Source: an uncultured Gammaproteobacteria bacterium (GTDB lineage: Bacteria > Pseudomonadota > Gammaproteobacteria > Arenicellales > Poriferihabitantaceae). From it: a stretch of 48,189 bases of DNA. A program made the translations under genes and the position numbers. Positions 10,007 through 18,799 of this stretch are shown here, piece after piece; the first letter of the stretch is position 1, and every line of letters begins with the position of its first letter. Under the pieces are notes generated by a model that did not search any database, was not told where the DNA came from, and worked only from the letters and a program-made list of their open reading frames with translations. The stretch lies in NCBI GenBank assembly GCA_937992195.1, contig CALKKV010000051.1, positions 1-48,189 on the forward strand. The letters are read 5' to 3'.

Positions 10007-10209
10007 GGAACCTCTGCAAAAGTCATGACCGGAAAGCTTGAGCGAAAAATATTCGATATCAGCGTTGTAAAACTTCGCAATAGTGCGCGGCACCTGGCTT
10101 CTGCTATACCGTGCATTTTGCGCCTTGATCTTGAATATTTTTCGTCTCAGTCTTTCACGCCTCGCCGGTCGCACCTCGCCGGCCGCACCCTGACTTTTGC
10201 AGAGGTTCC
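10007..10209. mobile_element. 203-bp MITE-like element inserted between hisI and hisE
   Basis: The element is bounded by perfect 19-bp terminal inverted repeats, GGAACCTCTGCAAAAGTCA at 10007-10025 and its exact complement at 10191-10209. A second inverted pair, GAAAAATATTC near 10044 and GAATATTTTTC near 10133, lies inside. The flanks read ATAG on the left and TTAG on the right, which could be an imperfect 4-bp target duplication of the YTAR type used by IS5-group elements. There is no transposase, so it would need a transposase in trans. It lies in the his operon without interrupting a gene. Confidence 0.82.
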
Positions 10210-10260
10210 TTAGCTAAATCATTCCGGACGCAGTGATTGGCTCTTAAACCAGGGGGAAAA

Positions 10261-10605
10261 ATGAGTCTAACAAGAGTAGAAGAAGTACTTTTAGATCTAG
10301 AAAGTGCTATCGAGGATCGCAAAAACGCGGATCCTGAAAATTCCTATGTCGCCAGTTTGTTGCAAGGCGACCCTGATCAGCTGTTAAAGAAAATCGGTGA
10401 AGAGGCAACCGAGGTGATTTTGGCGTCTAAATCGGGGAGGCCGGGGGCTGTATCAGGAGAGACGGCGGATTTGGTGTTTCACCTGATGGTTTTACTGGCG
10501 CAGCATGGTTTGGGCTTTCGTGATGTTCTCGCCTGTATCGACAGCCGTAGCGGTGTCTCGGGATTTCAGGAAAAAGCGCTTCGCAGGACCGACAAATCCA
10601 GCTAA
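10261..10605 (+). CDS. hisE: Phosphoribosyl-ATP pyrophosphatase
   Basis: Removes pyrophosphate from PR-ATP, the second step of histidine synthesis. The all-alpha MazG-like fold is marked by SYVASLLQGDPDQLLKKIGEEATEVILASK and ETADLVFHLMVLLA with the metal-binding EE..E and D residues. I start it at ATG 10261, preceded by AGGGGG at 10251-10256, not at the upstream TTG. The product is 114 aa. The gene lies 51 bp past the MITE and leads into tatABC. Confidence 0.94.
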   Translation: MSLTRVEEVLLDLESAIEDRKNADPENSYVASLLQGDPDQLLKKIGEEATEVILASKSGRPGAVSGETADLVFHLMVLLAQHGLGFRDVLACIDSRSGVSGFQEKALRRTDKSS

Positions 10606-10797
10606 AATCGACGATTGAGCAATCAACCTTATCTGAACAGGTTGAGCATATCGAGTTGCGGTCTAGAAAACAGATTGTGCGGTAGCGGAACAACAGTGTC
10701 CAATGCCCGTCTTAGTATCTTTTACTTCCTAACAGCCATCTAACGATATTAAGGCTGGTTAGTTTCGCAATTCTTACTTATTTAGTGGAGAGAAATC

Positions 10798-11040
10798 ATG
10801 GGTTTAGGTGGAATCAGTCCTATCCAGTTAATTATTATTCTTGTCATCGTGTTGCTGATTTTTGGCACCAAGAAATTACGCGGATTAGGCGGTGATCTTG
10901 GCGGTGCAATCAAAGGCTTTAAAAAAGCGGTCAAGGAGGACGGCTCGGAAAAACTGGATGAAGCAAAAGATGCGGCCACAGAAAAGGTAGAAGAGGTCGT
11001 CGAAAAAGTTAAAGACACAACGGATGGCGACAAGAGCTAA
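10798..11040 (+). CDS. tatA: Sec-independent translocase TatA
   Basis: Small membrane protein that forms the pore of the twin-arginine exporter. A single N-terminal membrane helix ([18 protein letters not shown]) is followed by the [23 protein letters not shown] amphipathic hinge and a highly charged tail. 80 aa. The GGAGAG ribosome-binding site lies just before ATG 10798. First gene of tatABC, which follows hisE as in other gammaproteobacteria. Confidence 0.96.
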   Translation: MGLGGISPIQLIIILVIVLLIFGTKKLRGLGGDLGGAIKGFKKAVKEDGSEKLDEAKDAATEKVEEVVEKVKDTTDGDKS

Positions 11041-11075
11041 TCTTGTTGAGGTCGTTCTTTAGATAGAGAAGCGCG

Positions 11076-11579
11076 ATGTTTGACATCGGTTTTTGGGAGC
11101 TGGCAATTATCGGCGTGGTTGCGCTGGTGATCGTTGGCCCCGAGCGTCTTCCAGGTTTGGCTCGCACGGCCGGGCTATGGGTGGGCAAAGGCCGCAGAAT
11201 GCTGGCGGACGTCAAAAGAGATATTGACCGTGAAATCCAGTCGAGTGAAATGGCGGATTTAAATGCCCTGAAAAAAGATTTCGAAGATGCTGGCAAAGAA
11301 GTACAAAAAGCTGGCGACGAAATCAAGGCGGAATCAGGGGTGGGCGATTTAAAAGATACTTTCAAAGACGCATCTCCAATAAAGGAAGATCTCAAATCTG
11401 AATTTGAAGAGATCGATAAGGCGAGCAAGGAGTTTGACAAAGAACTCGCTGCCAGTAGTGACAGCGCTGCTGGAAAGGTGCACGAAAAAATAACCGGGAA
11501 CACTCCCGAGAACATCGACTCTTCAACGGTTGAAACTGTAGATCAGGCAGATGAAAGTAGTGCGGTTAAGTCTTCATAA
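11076..11579 (+). CDS. tatB: Sec-independent translocase TatB
   Basis: Substrate-receptor partner of TatC. It starts MFDIGFWELAIIGVVALVIVGPERLPGLART, the diagnostic TatB helix with the Glu in the membrane and the GPERLP hinge, followed by a long amphipathic and acidic cytoplasmic region. 167 aa. Located 35 bp after tatA. Confidence 0.96.
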   Translation: MFDIGFWELAIIGVVALVIVGPERLPGLARTAGLWVGKGRRMLADVKRDIDREIQSSEMADLNALKKDFEDAGKEVQKAGDEIKAESGVGDLKDTFKDASPIKEDLKSEFEEIDKASKEFDKELAASSDSAAGKVHEKITGNTPENIDSSTVETVDQADESSAVKSS

Positions 11580-11611
11580 ATTGTGCAACACCTGGATAAC
11601 CTGGATAACCT

Positions 11612-12388
11612 ATGAGTGATAATTCGGTCATTGCAGAGGGAACACTGGTTTCACACCTGCTGGAATTGCGAGATAGGTTGCTCCGTGCGATTTTAGCGGT
11701 CATTGTTGTTTTTGTTTGCCTGGCGCCGTTTGCCAATGAGCTATATGTGATTCTCGCGAAACCATTGATGTCTGCTTTACCCGAAGGCAACAGCATGATC
11801 TCAACTGAGCCACATGGCCCGTTCTTTGTGCCCTTTAAGTTTGCTTTTGCCTGTGCGTTCGCGATTGCCGTTCCGTATTTGTTGTATCAGATGTGGTCAT
11901 TCGTAGCTCCTGGTTTGTACAACCACGAAAAGCGCCTTGTGATGCCGATTTTGGTATCCAGCAGCCTGCTGTTTTATCTCGGCATTGTTTTCGCCTACTT
12001 TGTTGTGTTCCCCATTGTGTTTAGCTTTTTCGCCAATAGTGCTCCTGATGGCGTGCAGGTGATGACAGACATCAATGCCTATTTTGGATTTGTAGTGAAG
12101 CTGTTCTTCGCATTCGGATTGGCATTTGAAGTGCCTATAGCAACGATTATTTTAGTCCGACTGGGTATGACCACGCCGGCCTCACTGGCCACGAAGCGAC
12201 CATATATCATTATCGGTGCGTTTGTGTTGGGAATGTTGATGACGCCCCCGGACATTTTTTCCCAAACCTTGCTTGCAGTGCCTGTCTGGCTGTTATTTGA
12301 AGTTGGCCTTTTTTTCTCAAGATATTTTGTCCAGCCTGACGACGAAGCTGATCAGGAAGAAACTGATGTAGCGACTAGCGAGGATTAA
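11612..12388 (+). CDS. tatC: Sec-independent translocase TatC
   Basis: Six-helix membrane protein that recognises twin-arginine signal peptides. It shows the N-terminal HLLELRDRLLRAI motif, FKFAFACAFAIAVPYLLYQMWSFVAPGLYNHEKR, the periplasmic loop, and FGLAFEVPIATIILV...FVLGMLMTPPDIFSQTLLAVPVWLLFEVGLF. 258 aa, full length. It closes the his-tat run; no clear terminator was found after it. Confidence 0.97.
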   Translation: MSDNSVIAEGTLVSHLLELRDRLLRAILAVIVVFVCLAPFANELYVILAKPLMSALPEGNSMISTEPHGPFFVPFKFAFACAFAIAVPYLLYQMWSFVAPGLYNHEKRLVMPILVSSSLLFYLGIVFAYFVVFPIVFSFFANSAPDGVQVMTDINAYFGFVVKLFFAFGLAFEVPIATIILVRLGMTTPASLATKRPYIIIGAFVLGMLMTPPDIFSQTLLAVPVWLLFEVGLFFSRYFVQPDDEADQEETDVATSED

Positions 12389-12453
12389 TGCAGTAAGTCT
12401 TAGAGCGCGACTGCTACAAGCAAAGTTTCTCTTGTCTGCGGTATGATTTACCA

Positions 12454-13137
12454 ATGACCACCCATATTCTTATAGTTGAAGATGAAAGCGAAATCGCAGA
12501 TACCCTGCGTTATGTGCTTGAGTCTGAAGGTATGACGCCGCATTGGGTTTCTCGTGGTTCAGCCGCTACTGATGCGTTAAACGCTCAAAAAATGGACATG
12601 ATTATTTTGGACGTTGGCTTGCCTGACTGCAGCGGTTTTGAGTTGCTTAAAACACTAAGACAGTCTAATGACATTCCCGTATTGATGCTGACCGCACGCA
12701 GTGATGAGGTCGATCGTATTGTAGGTTTAGAGATTGGTGCCGATGATTATGTCACCAAGCCATTTAGTCCGCGTGAAGTTGTTGCCCGGGTAAAAGCGAT
12801 TTTAAAAAGGTCTGCTAACGGACGAGAACATTCGACTTCCAGATTTGTGCATTCTGTTGCCGCAATGCGGATTCAATTTGACGGTCATCCGCTTGAACTG
12901 ACGCGGTCTGAATATCGGCTGTTAGAAGCATTGATGCAGCGTCCCGGACAGATTTTTTCGCGCAGGCAGCTGATTGAAGCGGTCTGGTCTTCGCAGCATC
13001 CGTCAGATGATCGCGTTATAGACACCCACGTAAAATCCCTGCGGGCGAAACTGAAAAAAATCGACCCGGATTCGAGTCCTTTGGTTACGCACCGTGGATT
13101 TGGATATTCCCTCGAGAGAGATCAAGGTGTCGTTTAA
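12454..13137 (+). CDS. creB: CreB-like response regulator (OmpR family)
   Basis: Receiver plus winged-helix regulator of 227 aa. Acidic pocket EDE at the start, phospho-acceptor Asp in MIILDVGLPDCSGFELL, the switch Thr in MLTARSDEVDR, Lys in YVTKPFSPREV. The C-terminal domain ends RVIDTHVKSLRAKLKKIDPDSSPLVTHRGFGYSLERD. The whole protein, especially LTARS.EVDR..GLEIGADDYV.KPFSPREV and NPD.SP..THRG.GYSL-type ends, matches E. coli CreB. It is co-transcribed with the kinase and lies upstream of the sortase genes rather than beside creD, which is not in the window. Confidence 0.9.
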   Translation: MTTHILIVEDESEIADTLRYVLESEGMTPHWVSRGSAATDALNAQKMDMIILDVGLPDCSGFELLKTLRQSNDIPVLMLTARSDEVDRIVGLEIGADDYVTKPFSPREVVARVKAILKRSANGREHSTSRFVHSVAAMRIQFDGHPLELTRSEYRLLEALMQRPGQIFSRRQLIEAVWSSQHPSDDRVIDTHVKSLRAKLKKIDPDSSPLVTHRGFGYSLERDQGVV

Positions 13138-14575
13138 GATCAGCTTTAGTCTGAGGGCGTTCGTTTTTTATTTCGTGATTCTGGCAACACTTTCCTGGTT
13201 CATTTTAGACGAGGCAATTGAGCGATTAAATATTGCGTTAAGAAAGTCCGCAGAAAGTGTTTTAGTTGATACAGCGAACTTACTTGCTACTTCTTTGGAG
13301 CAACAGCTGACCGACGGTTCATTGGATACCTGGGAGATTGAACGGTTGTTTGATGCGGTGTATCAACGGAAGTTGAACGCTCAGATCTATCAGGTGTTAA
13401 AACAGGAGGTAGATACCGAGGTATATGTAACGGATCGTGAGGGTAAGGTAGTTTATGACTCAACCGGCGTGCATACCGGGGAGGATTTTTCTACATGGAG
13501 GGACGTACGATTAACGCTTGAAGGAGAGTATGGCGCTAGAACAAGTTTTCGCTTTGACGATCAGACCGAAGAAGATGACGAAAAGATAATGGTGATTTCG
13601 GCGCCAATTCATCTTAATCAGGAGATCGTTGGCGTAGTTGGTGTCGTCAAGCCAATAGAAATATTGGAGATGTTTCTGTTAGACGATAGCAATCAATTGA
13701 AGCGTTATGCGATTGGCTTGCTCGCCCTGGCGATGATACTGGGCTACTTGGTGAGCCTCAGTTTTACCGCAGCGACAAAAAAACTCGCAAAGTTTGCCAA
13801 CGAGATCGCTGCGGGAAAGAAAGTGCGCCGCCCGGAGTTTATGGATAAGCGGTTCTCGGTCCTGTCAAATGCAATTGCTCATTTACGGCAGCAGCTTGAT
13901 GGTAAGGAATATGTAGAACAGTATGTGCATAGCCTGACCCATGAGTTGAAATCGCCAATTACTGCCATTCAGGGTTCGACAGAACTGCTGCGAGAAAAGC
14001 TGCCGGAAGAAGAGCGCGAACGTTTTCTTAATAATATCGAAACATCGAATATCCGAATGGCTCGACTGGTCGATCGGATGCTGTCGTTGGCAAGAATAGA
14101 AGGGCAGCCAGAAGTAACGGAACCGGCGGTATTAGACTTGGAAGATACGGTAGCGTTGATCGTTCAAGAACGACAAACCCAGCTATTTGAGCGAGGGTTG
14201 ACTGTGGCGCAGCGACATCAGGGAAAGGGAGTAGTCAGCGGTGATCGTTTACTGATCTCCCAGGCAATTGCTAATCTGCTAGACAACGCAATTGAATTCG
14301 GTCACCCCGATAGCGAAATCAATGTTCTGGTAGAAATTGAAGGCGAGCACTGTAGAGTATCGGTAGAAAATAGAGGAGAAAATCTGGATGCTTTTGCTTC
14401 TGAAAAAGCATTCGATCGATTTTTCTCGTTACCTGGAGCCTATCGCAGTACAAAAAGTACCGGGCTTGGTTTGAGTTTTGTACGGGAAATTATGGCCTTG
14501 CATCATGGAAAAGCGTCGATCAAGAATACCGAGGTCGGTGTGGTGGCGCATATAGAATGGCCTGAAAAGGAATAG
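13127..14575 (+). CDS. creC: CreC-like sensor histidine kinase
   Basis: Membrane kinase of about 482 aa. An N-terminal helix (AFVFYFVILATLSWFIL), a periplasmic domain with TANLLATSLEQQ and VYDSTGVHTGEDFSTWRDVRLTLEGEYGARTSF, a second helix near 195-220, a HAMP linker, then the H-box EQYVHSLTHELKSPITAIQGSTELL, N-box ANLLDNAIEF and the G2 region STGLGLSFVREI. The G1 region is short (ENRGENLDAFA). Order and motifs match E. coli CreC. I use GTG 13127, which overlaps the creB stop by 11 bp; the frame is also open from GTG 13094. Confidence 0.88.
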   Translation: MSFKISFSLRAFVFYFVILATLSWFILDEAIERLNIALRKSAESVLVDTANLLATSLEQQLTDGSLDTWEIERLFDAVYQRKLNAQIYQVLKQEVDTEVYVTDREGKVVYDSTGVHTGEDFSTWRDVRLTLEGEYGARTSFRFDDQTEEDDEKIMVISAPIHLNQEIVGVVGVVKPIEILEMFLLDDSNQLKRYAIGLLALAMILGYLVSLSFTAATKKLAKFANEIAAGKKVRRPEFMDKRFSVLSNAIAHLRQQLDGKEYVEQYVHSLTHELKSPITAIQGSTELLREKLPEEERERFLNNIETSNIRMARLVDRMLSLARIEGQPEVTEPAVLDLEDTVALIVQERQTQLFERGLTVAQRHQGKGVVSGDRLLISQAIANLLDNAIEFGHPDSEINVLVEIEGEHCRVSVENRGENLDAFASEKAFDRFFSLPGAYRSTKSTGLGLSFVREIMALHHGKASIKNTEVGVVAHIEWPEKE

Positions 14576-14691
14576 CAGTAAATTGCTGCAGACAATCTGT
14601 CGATAATTCCATCAGTTCCACACACAACCCTCACATAAACCCCATTCAGCATTGAGATGCTCACTCCGAACTTAAATCTCGGAGGATATCC

Positions 14692-16770
14692 ATGTTTTAT
14701 ATTAATTCTTTGCGCCAGGTTGTTGGTGTATCCATACTGTGTTTTTTGCTGGGCGGTGTCGCTTTGGCAAATGTTCACGAAGAATCTTCATCTGCGGAGT
14801 TGGTCTTTAACACAAAAGAAGGAAGAGAGCTGCCGGCACTACTTTTGGATACGCAGATCAGTGGCAGCGTCAGCGGTCTTGTTTCAACCATCACCATCAC
14901 TCAGCAGTATCGAAACGAATCCGATGAATGGGTAAACGGTCAGTATCGTTTTCCCCTGCCGGAAGACGCCGCGGTTGACAGTCTGACCCTTGAAACGGAC
15001 GGACGTATATTACAGGGCGTTGTAAAAGAGAAAAAACAGGCGCAGCAGGAGTTCCAGGCGGCTAAAAAATCCGGGAAGAAGGCGGGATTGTTAAAACAAC
15101 ACAGGCCAAATCTATTTTCAATGTCACTTGCGAACATCGCGCCACGATCAGAAGTAAAGGCAACGATCTCGTTTGTGCGCGCTGTAACTTATGAAAACGG
15201 CGCTTTTTCAATGCGCCTGCCCACGACGTTGACACCAAGATTTATCCCCGGGAATCCGCTGCCGCCGCGGATTTTTGCCGAAGAGGAAATAGAAAAGACC
15301 GGAAGTTTACAGATTACGGATGGCGTTGGCTGGGCGTCAAACACTGATGAGGTGCCAGACGCAGTAGATATTACACCGCCACAGGTATTGGCGTCGGAGG
15401 TTTCAGGAAGTCATCAGTTCTCTCTGGACTTGACTCTGAATGCGGGAATTCCGCTTACAAATATCAGCAGTCTGACTCATGCTATCCAGATCACCGAACC
15501 TACCTCTGGTGAACAGCTGATTACATTGTCAAACGGGCGGGAGAATCTGGATCGAGATCTAGAGCTTGTCTGGACCCCAGCAGCAAATCAAACTCCTGAA
15601 GCCGCCGTTTTCAGGCAAAAAGGCGAAAATGTGCATCATAGCCTTGTGATGTTGATGCCGCCAACAAAGAACATCGTATCAACGTTGCCAAGGGAGCTTG
15701 TTTTTATTATTGACTCCTCGGGTTCCATGGCAGGGGTGTCTATCCTGCAGGCGCAGCAAGGTTTGCAGACAGCGATAAATCTCCTGTCTCCTGCAGATCG
15801 TTTTAACGTCATCGATTTTGATTCCAGTGCTCGCGCTTTGTTTTCAACATCTCAGCGGGCAACACAAGAGAATATTAGTCGAGCCAGTCGCTTTGTAAAT
15901 AACCTGGTTGCAGATGGTGGTACAAACATGCGCGATGCATTGGGTCTCGCTTTCGCAATGCCGCAAGAAGAGCAGGTGTTAAAACAAATTGTGTTTATTA
16001 CAGACGGTAGTGTTGGAAATGAGCAGGGATTGTTTGAACTAATCAGTCAGAAACTCGGGCAGGCGAGATTATTTACGGTTGGTATTGGCAGTGCGCCCAA
16101 CGCCCATTTTATGCGCGGCGCTGCAAATTTCGGCCGAGGTAGTTATCAGTTCATCAGCGATAGTTCCACTGCAGCTACGCAAATGCGGGAGCTGTTTGAG
16201 CGACTCAATCGGCCGGTGATGAAGGAGCTAAAAGTGCAGGCTAACTCTGGGGTTGTTTTAGATAGCTATCCCAATCCGTTACCAGATCTCTACCTGGGCC
16301 AGCCTGTTATGCTAACTGTAAAAACCGAACAACCACTGGGCACAATTACTTTATCCGGGTCACTATCGGGCGAGGAATGGCAACGAACGATTGCTATTGG
16401 AGAGAAAACAGCCAACGCAAAAAATATCGACAAAATCTGGGCCAGGGCGAAAGTTGAGCAACTACAAAATGATGTTGTTCTGGGGCATCTCGATCACGAT
16501 ACCGCTAAACAACAAATTACAGAAACTGGCGTGAAATACCAGTTGGTAACGCCGCATACCAGCTTTGTGGCTGTGGAAGAAAAGGTAGTTAAACCAGCAG
16601 AAATCAAGGCAAAAAATAGTGTGGTGCCCAACTTGATGCCCTCCGGAAGTACGATGCCAGTACCGATGCCAAATACGGCAACACCGGCAACGTTGTTCTC
16701 GCTTATTGGTGCGTTGATGATGATTGGTTCAGTACTGGCATGCAGAAGAAAAACAAAGGTGACGCTATGA
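14692..16770 (+). CDS. VIT and vWA domain surface protein, sortase substrate
   Basis: 692 aa. A signal-anchor-like N-terminus (VVGVSILCFLLGGVALA) precedes a VIT domain (about 35-180, with QQYRNESDEWVNGQYRFPLPEDAAVDSL) and a von Willebrand A domain whose MIDAS motif DSSGS starts at Asp341, with the metal-binding Thr in GGTNMRDAL and Asp in ITDGSVGN. The C-terminus is a sorting signal: VPMPNTATPAT, a hydrophobic helix, then CRRKTK. The motif reads MPNTA in place of LPXTG. This architecture matches the marine proteobacterial sortase-target family (TIGR03788 type). A strong GGAGGAT site precedes ATG 14692. The next gene is its sortase, overlapping by ATGA. Confidence 0.92.
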   Translation: MFYINSLRQVVGVSILCFLLGGVALANVHEESSSAELVFNTKEGRELPALLLDTQISGSVSGLVSTITITQQYRNESDEWVNGQYRFPLPEDAAVDSLTLETDGRILQGVVKEKKQAQQEFQAAKKSGKKAGLLKQHRPNLFSMSLANIAPRSEVKATISFVRAVTYENGAFSMRLPTTLTPRFIPGNPLPPRIFAEEEIEKTGSLQITDGVGWASNTDEVPDAVDITPPQVLASEVSGSHQFSLDLTLNAGIPLTNISSLTHAIQITEPTSGEQLITLSNGRENLDRDLELVWTPAANQTPEAAVFRQKGENVHHSLVMLMPPTKNIVSTLPRELVFIIDSSGSMAGVSILQAQQGLQTAINLLSPADRFNVIDFDSSARALFSTSQRATQENISRASRFVNNLVADGGTNMRDALGLAFAMPQEEQVLKQIVFITDGSVGNEQGLFELISQKLGQARLFTVGIGSAPNAHFMRGAANFGRGSYQFISDSSTAATQMRELFERLNRPVMKELKVQANSGVVLDSYPNPLPDLYLGQPVMLTVKTEQPLGTITLSGSLSGEEWQRTIAIGEKTANAKNIDKIWARAKVEQLQNDVVLGHLDHDTAKQQITETGVKYQLVTPHTSFVAVEEKVVKPAEIKAKNSVVPNLMPSGSTMPVPMPNTATPATLFSLIGALMMIGSVLACRRKTKVTL

Positions 16771-17321
16771 GAAAGATTTGTATCACCTTAACCATGCTTA
16801 TCGGTATGAGTTTGTTTGGAGAGGGTAGTTATCTCACAATTAAGGCAAAGATCGCGCAAGTGTTAATTGTTTCGAGCTGGGATAGGCGAAATCAGGATAC
16901 TTTGCCCGATGTCCCCTGGCCCTGGGCGGATACCAAAGTCGTTGCCAAGTTATCGTTTCAGGATTCTGGCGAAAGCCAAATGGTAATGCGAGATGCCAAT
17001 GGTGAGTCATTGGCATTCGGCCCAGGCATAGTTTCGCAACCTAGAGCTGCGGCAGGGCCGTTAGTGATCGCTGGCCATCGTGATACACACTTTTCGCACC
17101 TTAAAGATGTAAAGCCAGGCGAGGTGATTGATATTGAGCGTTGGGATGGAAAGATTCAGCGCTTTAAAGTGACCGATAGCCAGGTGATTAATTCTGAAAC
17201 GGATTCATTCCACGTAAGCCAGGACAATACAACGCTTACTCTTATCACGTGTTGGCCGTTTGATGCGATTGTTCCCGGCGGACCACATCGATTTATCGTC
17301 ACGGCTGATTTAATTGGATAA
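16767..17321 (+). CDS. Proteobacterial (class GN) sortase
   Basis: Membrane-anchored cysteine transpeptidase of 184 aa expected to cleave the sorting signal of the preceding gene product. The N-terminal hydrophobic segment ICITLTMLIGMSLFG anchors it. The catalytic triad is visible as His104 in VIAGHRDTHF, Cys162 in LITCWPF and Arg175 in GGPHRFIV. The start is ATG 16767, overlapping the target gene stop and preceded by AAAGGTG. One sortase with one adjacent substrate is the usual arrangement for this Gram-negative class. Confidence 0.92.
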   Translation: MRKICITLTMLIGMSLFGEGSYLTIKAKIAQVLIVSSWDRRNQDTLPDVPWPWADTKVVAKLSFQDSGESQMVMRDANGESLAFGPGIVSQPRAAAGPLVIAGHRDTHFSHLKDVKPGEVIDIERWDGKIQRFKVTDSQVINSETDSFHVSQDNTTLTLITCWPFDAIVPGGPHRFIVTADLIG

Positions 17322-17369
17322 TGCAGTTTGGGGCGGCATACTTTCGGTCGATCAGAGTTTCGTCAAGAC

Positions 17370-17975
17370 TTAACTTTTGGTGGTGGATTCCGAGATATGC
17401 CAGCCTCGTTCTGTAGCAGTCCGGATAAATTCTTCTATAAGATCTTCAGGCAATTCGACCAGGCAATTTACTTGCTCTTGATAAACTGCTTCAGAAAGTA
17501 TCAGTTGACGGGTGGAAAGCCAGTGTCTGAGGTTTTGTTCCTGGGAAAAGTCCACAGAGAGACGGATCTGCACCTTGGGCACAAATTTCGTTAGCGGCAG
17601 GACATCAATAACAGTTTGTGTTGCACCAGAATACGCTCTAACTAAACCACCCGCTCCCAGTTTTATGCCACCAAAATAACGACTCACAACAACCAATATA
17701 TTTCCGATTCGTTTACGTTGCAGAACGTTCAGAATCGGTTTTCCGGCGGTTCCTGTTGGCTCGCCATCGTCAGACATTGCCATCAGATCAGGATTCGAGG
17801 GTGACCCAATAAGATAGGCCCAGCAGTGATGCCCGGCATCCGGGAAGCTATGTCTGGAATCCTCTATATTTTTGATTGCCTGTTCACGAGCATCAACGTA
17901 AAACGCAGTTGCAATAAACCGACTTTTCTTAATCGTGATCTCGGTTTGTTTTTTGGAGGACGGAATTGAAAACAC
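17370..17975 (-). CDS. YigZ/IMPACT family protein
   Basis: 201 aa with the UPF0029 (Impact N-terminal) core: IKKSRFIATAF, HHCWAYLIG, SDDGEPTGTAGKPIL and VVSRYFGGIKLGAGGLVRAYSGA, followed by a small ferredoxin-like C-terminal domain. Members such as E. coli YigZ have been linked to nucleic-acid or translation factor binding, but no reaction is established. GTG start at 17975. It is convergent with the sortase gene. Confidence 0.93.
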   Translation of the reverse strand: MFSIPSSKKQTEITIKKSRFIATAFYVDAREQAIKNIEDSRHSFPDAGHHCWAYLIGSPSNPDLMAMSDDGEPTGTAGKPILNVLQRKRIGNILVVVSRYFGGIKLGAGGLVRAYSGATQTVIDVLPLTKFVPKVQIRLSVDFSQEQNLRHWLSTRQLILSEAVYQEQVNCLVELPEDLIEEFIRTATERGWHISESTTKS

Positions 17976-18006
17976 GTTACAAGCTCTTTGATCTGGGGAG
18001 CCTCTG

Positions 18007-18033
18007 AAAAAAAAGGCGCCGGTTAGGCGCCTT
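18007..18033 (-). terminator. Rho-independent terminator of the secreted-protein gene
   Basis: Read on the minus strand, the stem AAGGCGCC / GGCGCCTT with a 5-base loop (TAACC) is followed by a run of eight T. It lies about 65 bp after the stop of the gene at 18098-18799 and separates it from the YigZ gene. Confidence 0.88.
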
Positions 18034-18097
18034 GATCTTAGCTTTTCAGACTAATGCTGAATAGTCGTACTGGTTACAAAATGCGTAAGACAGTAGT

Positions 18098-18799
18098 TTA
18101 ATAGTAAGTTACATACTTTCGCTGTTTAGCCCGTTTATGTCGGTGAGGAATGTCATGACGATGGGCTTTTCGGTGTCGTTTTGAATGGATCTTCAAACGC
18201 GGTAATTTCTTATGGCCGTAGTACGCATGGCTGTGCGCTACACCATTGTCATACCCTGAATCGTAGCCGTAGTCAGAACTATAACCCTTATGCGATGGAT
18301 AGTTTCCATCATAGTAACCGTTATAAGACTGGTATCTGTGCTCGGAATAGCCTTTGTCACTGCGGCGTGGCCCGTTATAGTTGTCATGTTTTTTGTTGTG
18401 GGGCTTCTGCGGTTTGTAATGAGGCTTGACGTAGTCATTTAAGCTAACGTTGATATATCGGCGAAACCAGTTGTTCACATGTCGATCACCTCGGTCGCCT
18501 TGTCCAAAAACATACTCTCTGCCATTTAAAGCGAGTGATACACGCGTATGAGGATCACGTTTGGCGAGCTCAATCTGAACTTTTCCTGTGTGGCAAATGT
18601 TTCCAGCGACACTGCCATTGTGTGTCTGGCGAAACTCGCGTGAGCCGCTCATAACGCGAAACCCAGCGTCTCCGCCATACGCGGATAGTCTGTATTGAGT
18701 GCAGTTGTTCTTGCCTGCATGAACAGACGGGGCAAGCGCTAAGCTGCTTACAAAGCCAATACCAATAACAAGTGATTTAAAAAGATTAGTTGTATTCAT
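18098..18799 (-). CDS. Secreted Tyr/His/Gly-rich basic protein, unknown function
   Basis: I do not recognise the family. With the start at ATG 18799 (GAGGTAC ribosome-binding site just upstream) the 233-aa product begins with a clear signal peptide, SLVIGIGFVSSLALAPSVHA. A small N-terminal domain with two Cys (KNNCTQYRLSAYGG and GNICHTGKVQ) follows to about residue 110. The rest is low complexity: NYNGP, YSEHRYQSYNGYYDGNYP, YSSDYGYDSGYDNG, then a His/Arg/Lys-rich end. The frame stays open to 18835, but a -10-like box (TACAAT, minus strand, 18834-18839) lies there, favouring the shorter form. It may bind metal or polyanions, which is only inference. Confidence 0.72.
   Translation of the reverse strand: MNTTNLFKSLVIGIGFVSSLALAPSVHAGKNNCTQYRLSAYGGDAGFRVMSGSREFRQTHNGSVAGNICHTGKVQIELAKRDPHTRVSLALNGREYVFGQGDRGDRHVNNWFRRYINVSLNDYVKPHYKPQKPHNKKHDNYNGPRRSDKGYSEHRYQSYNGYYDGNYPSHKGYSSDYGYDSGYDNGVAHSHAYYGHKKLPRLKIHSKRHRKAHRHDIPHRHKRAKQRKYVTYY

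Noticed and set aside
10025..10213. ORFs inside the inserted element on both strands
   Set aside because: They start or end in the terminal repeats, show no transposase motif and have no ribosome-binding site.
17996..18012. GGAGCCTCTGAAAA resembling the MITE end
   Set aside because: Only about ten bases match, no partner repeat was found, and the sequence is explained by the T-run of a terminator.
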